Both the position numbers and the translations under genes were made by a program. 10,763 nt of DNA. Origin: Intestinibacter sp. Lineage in GTDB: Bacteria > Bacillota > Clostridia > Peptostreptococcales > Peptostreptococcaceae. The DNA is taken from the NCBI RefSeq assembly GCF_022780145.1, contig NZ_JALEXO010000038.1, positions 1-10,763 of the forward strand, in the 5' to 3' direction. The notes beneath the pieces are model-generated. The model worked only from the letters and a program-made list of their open reading frames with translations. It was not told where the DNA came from and searched no databases. Of the stretch, positions 6,989-10,763 are shown one piece after another; positions within the stretch are counted from its first letter, which is position 1; every line of letters starts with the position of its first letter.

Positions 6989-7038
6989 AAAATAGAGTAT
7001 TATAGTGAATAGATTCAGTTAGTATAATACTCTATTTT
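6989..7038 (+). terminator. Terminator between the M56 gene and the convergent gene
   Basis: A perfect 16-bp inverted repeat (AAAATAGAGTATTATA at 6989-7004 with TATAATACTCTATTTT at 7023-7038) encloses an 18-base loop that can form a small inner hairpin. The downstream sequence is T-rich. It is 5 bases from the stop of the minus-strand gene, and its arms end in TTTT on both strands, so it is likely bidirectional. Confidence 0.85.
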
Positions 7039-7043
7039 GTATT

Positions 7044-7886
7044 TTATTTAATTTTTATACTTATAATTTTATCAATATTATTTAATTTTGAAATATCAGT
7101 AAAAGATTTATTTTCAGCATCATCAAAGATATTTTCAATAAGGTTATTAAGTCCATACTTTTGAGTATCAGAAATACATTTATTTTTTAAATCAGTTTTA
7201 TTTTTAAATATTAAGTCATAATCTATATCAAAGGAAAGTATTCTAAAAGGTTTTTGAGGCATATATCTTTCGTCTACATCTACATTTAATTCATATGTAG
7301 AAGAAAAAATATTTGTATTTGGCTTAAATATATTTAAAGAAAAATAAAAATCTTTTTTAAAATTAGAAATAATTAAATAGTTAGTACAAAAATATGTTTG
7401 TGATTTATTTTTATTAGTAAATAAGCTATATTCAGTTGTGCTTTTTTTAGGATCATTTAAATAATCTCCTAATAAATAAAAGTTATTTTTTTCTATTTTT
7501 ATTTGTTTTATTTTTTTATTATCTATTGTATATATATCATATATTAGCTTATTACTTATACTGCCTTCATAATCTAAATTATGTTTTATATTTGATCTAA
7601 GAACTAATAAATCTTTATTAGAGTCTCCGTTTAAATCTACAATTTTGTAAAATAAAATTCCTTCTACATTTTTATCTAATAATTTTTCTCCTTCTATATC
7701 TAAATTATTACCATTTTCTAAATACAAAGAAGATTTACCGTATTTAGGAATAAGCGTGTTTTCTACATAATCGATATATGTTTTTTCGATATTATTATCA
7801 TGCTTTTGTTTTATGAAAAATACAATTCCAGTTAAAATTGCACATGAAATAAAAAATATAATGATTCTTTTGATTTTTTTATTCAA
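7044..7886 (-). CDS. Membrane-anchored extracellular protein of unknown function with a DxNGDxxxD motif
   Basis: I do not recognise a characterised family. The protein has 280 residues with a basic N-terminus and one hydrophobic helix (about 8-25, IIIFFISCAILTGIVFFI) lacking a clear cleavage site, so it is probably an N-terminal anchor with the rest outside the cell. Residues 82-94 (IVDLNGDSNKDLL) contain D84, N86, D88, N90 and D92 in the spacing of a calcium-binding EF-like loop, seen in many secreted Clostridia proteins of unknown function. The start is TTG at 7886, preceded by GGGAGG with 7 bases between. The gene is extremely AT-rich (about 18% G+C by hand count at 7201-7500). It diverges from the lipoprotein gene across a region with three BlaI-type boxes; box 2 lies inside its promoter, so it is probably under the neighbouring repressor. 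Confidence 0.8.
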   Translation of the reverse strand: MNKKIKRIIIFFISCAILTGIVFFIKQKHDNNIEKTYIDYVENTLIPKYGKSSLYLENGNNLDIEGEKLLDKNVEGILFYKIVDLNGDSNKDLLVLRSNIKHNLDYEGSISNKLIYDIYTIDNKKIKQIKIEKNNFYLLGDYLNDPKKSTTEYSLFTNKNKSQTYFCTNYLIISNFKKDFYFSLNIFKPNTNIFSSTYELNVDVDERYMPQKPFRILSFDIDYDLIFKNKTDLKNKCISDTQKYGLNNLIENIFDDAENKSFTDISKLNNIDKIISIKIK

Positions 7887-7923
7887 AATAATACCTCCCG
7901 TTTTATGATACTGTGATAATATA

Positions 7924-7953
7924 ATAGTATTACATATGTAGAATTAAAATCAA
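7924..7953 (-). promoter_or_regulatory. Candidate promoter of the anchored protein, containing an operator
   Basis: On the minus strand, TTGATT (7953-7948) and TACTAT (7929-7924) are separated by 18 bases. Operator box 2 fills most of the spacer, so repressor and RNA polymerase binding would be exclusive. Confidence 0.5.
7928..7943. promoter_or_regulatory. BlaI-type operator, box 2
   Basis: TATTACA-TA-TGTAGAA keeps the palindromic TACATATGTA core and matches the box 1 arms at 6 of 7 positions on each side. It overlaps the predicted minus-strand promoter spacer and -10. Confidence 0.75.
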
Positions 7954-7960
7954 TAAAAAG

Positions 7961-7976
7961 TTCTACAATTGTAAAA
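7961..7976. promoter_or_regulatory. BlaI-type operator, box 3
   Basis: TTCTACA-AT-TGTAAAA contains the perfect core TACAATTGTA; its arms match box 1 at 6/7 and 5/7. Its centre is 33 bases from that of box 2 and 23 from that of box 4. Confidence 0.65.
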
Positions 7977-7983
7977 ATAAATA

Positions 7984-7999
7984 TACTACTAATGTAGAA
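7984..7999. promoter_or_regulatory. BlaI-type operator, box 4
   Basis: TACTACT-AA-TGTAGAA has one mismatch per arm to box 1, including one in the TACA core. It overlaps both candidate promoter elements of the lipoprotein gene near 7995-8000. Confidence 0.6.
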
Positions 8000-8023
8000 T
8001 AAAGGATAAAAATATGATATACT
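7995..8023 (+). promoter_or_regulatory. Candidate promoter of the lipoprotein gene
   Basis: TATACT at 8018-8023 with a poor -35 (TAGAAT at 7995-8000) at 17-base spacing is one reading. Alternatively TAGAAT itself could be the -10 (5 of 6 to TATAAT). In both readings box 4 overlaps an element of the promoter. Confidence 0.45.
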
Positions 8024-8037
8024 TTGCTATAGGGCAG

Positions 8038-8060
8038 GTTAATTTAATTAATAAATTAAC
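8038..8060 (+). other. AT-rich inverted repeat in the lipoprotein leader
   Basis: GTTAATTTA (8038-8046) and TAAATTAAC (8052-8060) form a 9-bp stem with a 5-base loop. It lies 31 bases before the start codon, without a U-tract and outside the AGGAGG site. It is weak in the RNA and could be chance, a protein site or a leader stabiliser. Confidence 0.3.
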
Positions 8061-8090
8061 AGAAAGTATTTAAATATCAGGAGGAATTTT

Positions 8091-8573
8091 ATGAAAAAAC
8101 TAATAAGTATTATTGCATGCTTTATTTTATGCTTGAGTTTTGTAGGGTGTAGTTCTGATGCTCCAGCTTCTAATGTTTCAAGTAGTGATGTAAAATCAAA
8201 AAATCAAGAAGATAAAAACAAAGAAGAAATTGTATTAGTTGACAATGATTATGCAACTGTAACTATAACTGAAAAGTATGAAGACATGGGGGAAATTGGA
8301 TATAAAGTAACTATAGTTAATAAAACGAAAAAGAAACATTTAATGGTTGCAGTTGAAGATGTAAGTGTCGATGGTGTTATGAACGATCCTTTTTGGGCTA
8401 CAGATATTACAGCAGGTAAAACAGATTATTCTGAAATATACTGGTTTGAAGATGGTGAAGATAATAAAAATGTTAAATCTATTGATGATTTAAAAAATGT
8501 AGAAGGTAAAATAACTATATCTGATTATGATGAATTTGAAACTTATAGTGAAGATGAGTTTGAACTAAAATAG
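8091..8573 (+). CDS. Lipoprotein with a C-terminal beta-sandwich-like domain, unknown function
   Basis: This is a 160-residue protein. The N-terminus has a lipoprotein signal peptide: MKK, hydrophobic core 4-17 and a lipobox SFVGC with lipidated C20. Residues about 21-47 are a Ser/Lys/Glu-rich linker. Residues about 50-160 (ATVTITEKYEDMGEIGYKVTIVNKTKK, then EDVSVDGVMNDPF, then ITAGKTDYSEIYWF) resemble a small Ig-like domain frequent in Clostridia lipoproteins, where it is of unknown function. The C-terminus is highly acidic. It should sit on the outer face of the cytoplasmic membrane. AGGAGG at 8079-8084, 6 bases before the ATG, fixes the start. Three BlaI-type boxes upstream suggest control by the adjacent repressor. 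The gene appears monocistronic, with a terminator at 8654. Confidence 0.85.
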   Translation: MKKLISIIACFILCLSFVGCSSDAPASNVSSSDVKSKNQEDKNKEEIVLVDNDYATVTITEKYEDMGEIGYKVTIVNKTKKKHLMVAVEDVSVDGVMNDPFWATDITAGKTDYSEIYWFEDGEDNKNVKSIDDLKNVEGKITISDYDEFETYSEDEFELK

Positions 8574-8653
8574 TAAATTTTAATATAATAGGGATTTAAG
8601 TATTTAAAAATATATATAATTGTTATAGATTTGATAACTGTTACTATATAAAT

Positions 8654-8687
8654 AAAAGAGACTGGTTTTCCGGTCTTTTTTGTTTTT
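8654..8687 (+). terminator. Rho-independent terminator after the lipoprotein gene
   Basis: GACTGG (8660-8665), a TTTT loop and CCGGTC (8670-8675) form a stem with one G-U pair. It is extended by AAAAGA on the left against TTTTTT on the right, and T continues to 8687. It lies 81 bases after the stop; nothing coding is seen between. Confidence 0.85.
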
Positions 8688-8743
8688 ACAAAAAATTAAT
8701 AATAGAAACTATTTATTGAATTTTTATAAGAAATATCCTCTTA

Positions 8744-8752
8744 TGGTATAAT
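8744..8752 (+). promoter_or_regulatory. Extended -10 promoter of surE
   Basis: TGGTATAAT combines the extended TGN with a perfect TATAAT. The only -35-like TTGAAT (8716-8721) is 25 bases away, too far, so this reads as an extended -10 promoter. It lies 35 bases before the ATG and its AAAAGGAG ribosome site. Confidence 0.65.
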
Positions 8753-8787
8753 AAAATAAATCAAAATAATATTAAAAGGAGAAAATT

Positions 8788-9558
8788 ATGAACATATTTA
8801 TAACAAACGACGACGGAATAAATGCAGAGGGGATAAAAATTTTGTCTGAGGAAATCTCAAAAATAGCAAATACATATGTAGTTGCGCCAGACAGTCCGAG
8901 AAGTGCTAGCGGTCATGGAATTACACTTCACAAGCCGATTTTGATAAACGACGAATTTATAGCTGAAAATGTAAAAGCTTACTCAACATCAGGTACACCT
9001 GCCGATTGTGTGATGGTTGGGTTAGAGGCGATTTTAAATGATGTTGAAATTGATTTGGTGTTGAGTGGAATAAATAGTGGTCCAAATTTAGGAACTGATG
9101 TGATATACTCTGGAACAGTTGCGGCTGCTGTTGAAGGACTTATAAAGAAGAAACCATCTATTGCGATTTCTTGTGATTCGTATGATGTTTCAACAGAAGA
9201 TTATGAGGAGGCTGCAAAATATACAGTTGATTTGATTGAAAAATTACAAGGCAATTTAGATAAATTAAACGGTGTGGCATTAAATATAAATTTACCAAAA
9301 GGAGACAAAAAGGGAGTAAAAATAACAAAATTAGGTGAACGTGTATATAATAATATAATGGACAATAGAGAAAGCTTGAAGGGTCAAAGATATGTCTGGA
9401 TAGGTGGAGATTTAGCGGATATTCCTCAAGATGACGATAGCGACATACTTGCTGTTGAAAACGGGTATATATCTATCACTCCAATTGATATAAATATGAC
9501 TAATTTAAGTAAAATGAAGACACTTAAGGATTTAAATATAGAAGACATGAGCCTTTAA
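8788..9558 (+). CDS. surE: 5'/3'-nucleotidase SurE
   Basis: This is a 256-residue cytoplasmic enzyme of normal SurE length. It removes phosphate from nucleoside 5'- and 3'-monophosphates and is metal dependent. The family motifs are all present: FITNDDGINAEGI (4-16) with metal ligands D8 and D9, VAPDSPRSASGHGIT (32-46) with S39, STSGTPADCVMVGL (66-79), and LSGINSGPNLGTDVIYSGTV (92-111) with N96. AAAAGGAG six bases upstream of the ATG supports the start. The next gene, an amidohydrolase, begins 49 bases downstream with no U-tract terminator between, so the two may be cotranscribed. Composition and codon use are ordinary compared with the AT-rich genes to the left. It is a housekeeping gene marking the edge of the accessory-looking region. 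Confidence 0.96.
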   Translation: MNIFITNDDGINAEGIKILSEEISKIANTYVVAPDSPRSASGHGITLHKPILINDEFIAENVKAYSTSGTPADCVMVGLEAILNDVEIDLVLSGINSGPNLGTDVIYSGTVAAAVEGLIKKKPSIAISCDSYDVSTEDYEEAAKYTVDLIEKLQGNLDKLNGVALNINLPKGDKKGVKITKLGERVYNNIMDNRESLKGQRYVWIGGDLADIPQDDDSDILAVENGYISITPIDINMTNLSKMKTLKDLNIEDMSL

Positions 9559-9570
9559 GATTTGGCAAAA

Positions 9571-9589
9571 GCGCTTATAATTTAAGTGC
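9571..9589 (+). other. Small hairpin and TATAAT between surE and the amidohydrolase
   Basis: GCGCTTA-TAATT-TAAGTGC forms a 7-bp stem with one G-U pair and is followed by A's, not T's, so it is not a standard terminator. It contains TATAAT (9576-9581), which lacks a matching -35. An internal promoter is possible but weakly supported. Confidence 0.3.
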
Positions 9590-9607
9590 AAAAAAGAAGG
9601 TGTAAAA

Positions 9608-10763
9608 ATGGAAAATCAGGTAATAATATTAAATGCTAAGATTTATACTGTTGATTCTGAAAACAGTGTGAAGGAGGCATTAGTTATAGATGGAAATAAA
9701 ATCGCGTATGTAGGAACTAATGAGGGTGCGCAGGAGTTTATAGATAGAAGTTTGGCACTTGGTGAGTCTATTGACTTTCTGGATTTGATGAGTGCACTAG
9801 ATTCAGGTGAAGTCAAAGGTTCACTAAAAGTAATCGACCTTCAGGGGCATACTGTACTTCCGGGGCTTATAGATAGCCATATTCATCCACCCGGTACAGC
9901 ATTGACAGATCTTTACGAGGTTTCTTTGTACGGATTAGATTCTGTAGAGCAGTGCAAAGACGCGATAAGGGCTTTTATAGAGAGAAACAAAGGCATAGAT
10001 ACAGTATATGGAAGAGGATGGTCTCTAGGTATTTTTGAAGGAGACGAGGTCTCAAAGGGTCCTAGAAAGGAACATTTAGATGATGTTTCTAGAGACATTC
10101 CTATAATCCTAAGAGCATACGATGGTCATACTTTATGGCTAAATTCCAAGGCATTTGAGAAGTTTGGAATAGATGAAAATACTCCATGTCCTTCAGGTGG
10201 CAAGATCGAAATCGACGACGATACAAATAAGGTTTGGGGTACTCTAAAGGAATCTGCAATCCATCTAGTCAAAGAAGGTGAATATACAGATTACCAATAC
10301 CAAAAGGCATTTGAGTTATTCCAGCAGAAAATGCACAAGTTCGGAGTCACAAGTATCTTATCACTTTCTGGATTTAAATGGGGTATACAGCCACAAGTTT
10401 ATAAGAAGCTAATAGACGAAAACAAACTAAAAATGAGGATTTCAGCTGGATTTTCGATAAGTCCAGGAGAGGATCCAATAGAACAAATAGACAGAATAAA
10501 AGCTATAAGGGATAATTTCGACTCAGATTACTTTAAAACTACCACAGTAAAATTACTTGCAGATGGTGTAGTTGAAGGAACTACTGGGAGCTTGATAGAG
10601 CCATATGAATTAGGAGCAGGTAAGGGAAGCGACTACTGTGGAGAATTTCTATGGGATAGAGATAAGCTACCTATAGCAATTAATAAGGCTAATAGAGAGG
10701 GATTTTCTATACATGTCCACTCAGTAGGAGATAATGCGACTAAAACTATGCTAGATGTTATTG
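9608..10763 (+). CDS. Amidohydrolase family protein (YtcJ-like, amidohydrolase 3), 3' truncated by window edge
   Basis: The first 385 residues are visible; family members are about 530-560 long, so roughly two thirds are present. The frame was read directly: it starts MENQVIILNAKIYTVD and follows AGAAGGTG by 5 bases. It is a metal-dependent TIM-barrel hydrolase acting on C-N bonds of an unknown substrate. Visible motifs are VLPGLIDSHIHP (83-94) with metal-binding H91 and H93, RAYDGHTLWLNSKA (169-182), TVKLLADGVVEGTTG (313-327) with a candidate metal-bridging K315, and HVHSVGDNAT (369-378) with H369 and H371. There is no signal peptide. Residues about 48-73 appear as an acidic insertion between the first beta strands (YVGTNEG) and VIDLQGHTVLPG; related proteins usually have a shorter linker here. 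It is probably cotranscribed with surE, a pairing without a clear metabolic link. Confidence 0.92.
   Translation, partial: MENQVIILNAKIYTVDSENSVKEALVIDGNKIAYVGTNEGAQEFIDRSLALGESIDFLDLMSALDSGEVKGSLKVIDLQGHTVLPGLIDSHIHPPGTALTDLYEVSLYGLDSVEQCKDAIRAFIERNKGIDTVYGRGWSLGIFEGDEVSKGPRKEHLDDVSRDIPIILRAYDGHTLWLNSKAFEKFGIDENTPCPSGGKIEIDDDTNKVWGTLKESAIHLVKEGEYTDYQYQKAFELFQQKMHKFGVTSILSLSGFKWGIQPQVYKKLIDENKLKMRISAGFSISPGEDPIEQIDRIKAIRDNFDSDYFKTTTVKLLADGVVEGTTGSLIEPYELGAGKGSDYCGEFLWDRDKLPIAINKANREGFSIHVHSVGDNATKTMLDVI

Noticed and set aside
6989..7038. Large inverted repeat as an operator
   Set aside because: It lacks the TACA-NN-TGTA core and sits between convergent stops with T-rich flanks, so a terminator is the simpler reading.
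8024..8090. Riboswitch or attenuator in the lipoprotein leader
   Set aside because: It is only about 65 bases, with one AT-only stem and no terminator or known aptamer features.
9913..10098. Minus-strand open frame of 61 codons
   Set aside because: It lies inside the amidohydrolase, whose motifs read through the region on the plus strand.

Overview
The window looks like chromosomal DNA from a low-GC Gram-positive anaerobe of the Clostridia; a Peptostreptococcaceae-like host is a guess. The basis is AT-rich codon use, strong AGGAGG-type ribosome binding sites, SigA-like promoters, a lipobox lipoprotein, a BlaI/BlaR1-type regulatory pair and U-tract terminators. No mobile element, CRISPR array, tRNA or rRNA was seen.

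Layout. (1) Positions 1-3159 hold the 3' part of a STAND (NB-ARC) NTPase gene followed by a large TPR protein. The two reading frames are in the same phase and are separated only by a TAG and one AAG codon, so they may be one gene interrupted by a stop. A terminator follows. (2) Positions 3263-3629 hold a small zinc-ribbon membrane protein with its own terminator. (3) Positions 3636-8573 hold what looks like a self-contained BlaI-type regulon with no beta-lactamase: a secreted leucine-rich-repeat/fibronectin-III protein (minus strand), a BlaI-family repressor and a BlaR1-like M56 membrane metalloprotease (plus strand, one operon), a membrane-anchored protein of unknown function (minus strand), and a lipoprotein (plus strand) divergent from it. 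Four 16-bp sites resembling the classical mec/bla operator TACTACA-NN-TGTAGTA occur. One lies just downstream of the -10 of the LRR-protein promoter. Three lie in the 204-bp divergent region between the anchored protein and the lipoprotein. The BlaR1-like protein has the protease motif but lacks the C-terminal penicillin-binding sensor, so the signal is probably not a beta-lactam sensed in the classical way. (4) Positions 8747-10763 return to higher GC and hold surE (5'/3'-nucleotidase) followed by an amidohydrolase of the YtcJ type that runs off the right edge.

How the parts fit. The likely logic of region 3 is that a cell-envelope signal activates the M56 protease, which inactivates the BlaI-like repressor. 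That would derepress a secreted LRR protein and a pair of envelope proteins. The function of the output genes is not known. The STAND/TPR locus on the left is a separate unit. STAND proteins of this build are signal-sensing switches and several are antiphage sensors, but the N-terminal effector that would define this one lies outside the window.

Hand counts of base composition show strong mosaicism: about 37% G+C at 1-300, 24% at 2101-2400, 18% at 7201-7500 and 38% at 10441-10740. No gene-free stretch exceeds 300 bases; the intergenic regions hold the promoters, operators and terminators listed.
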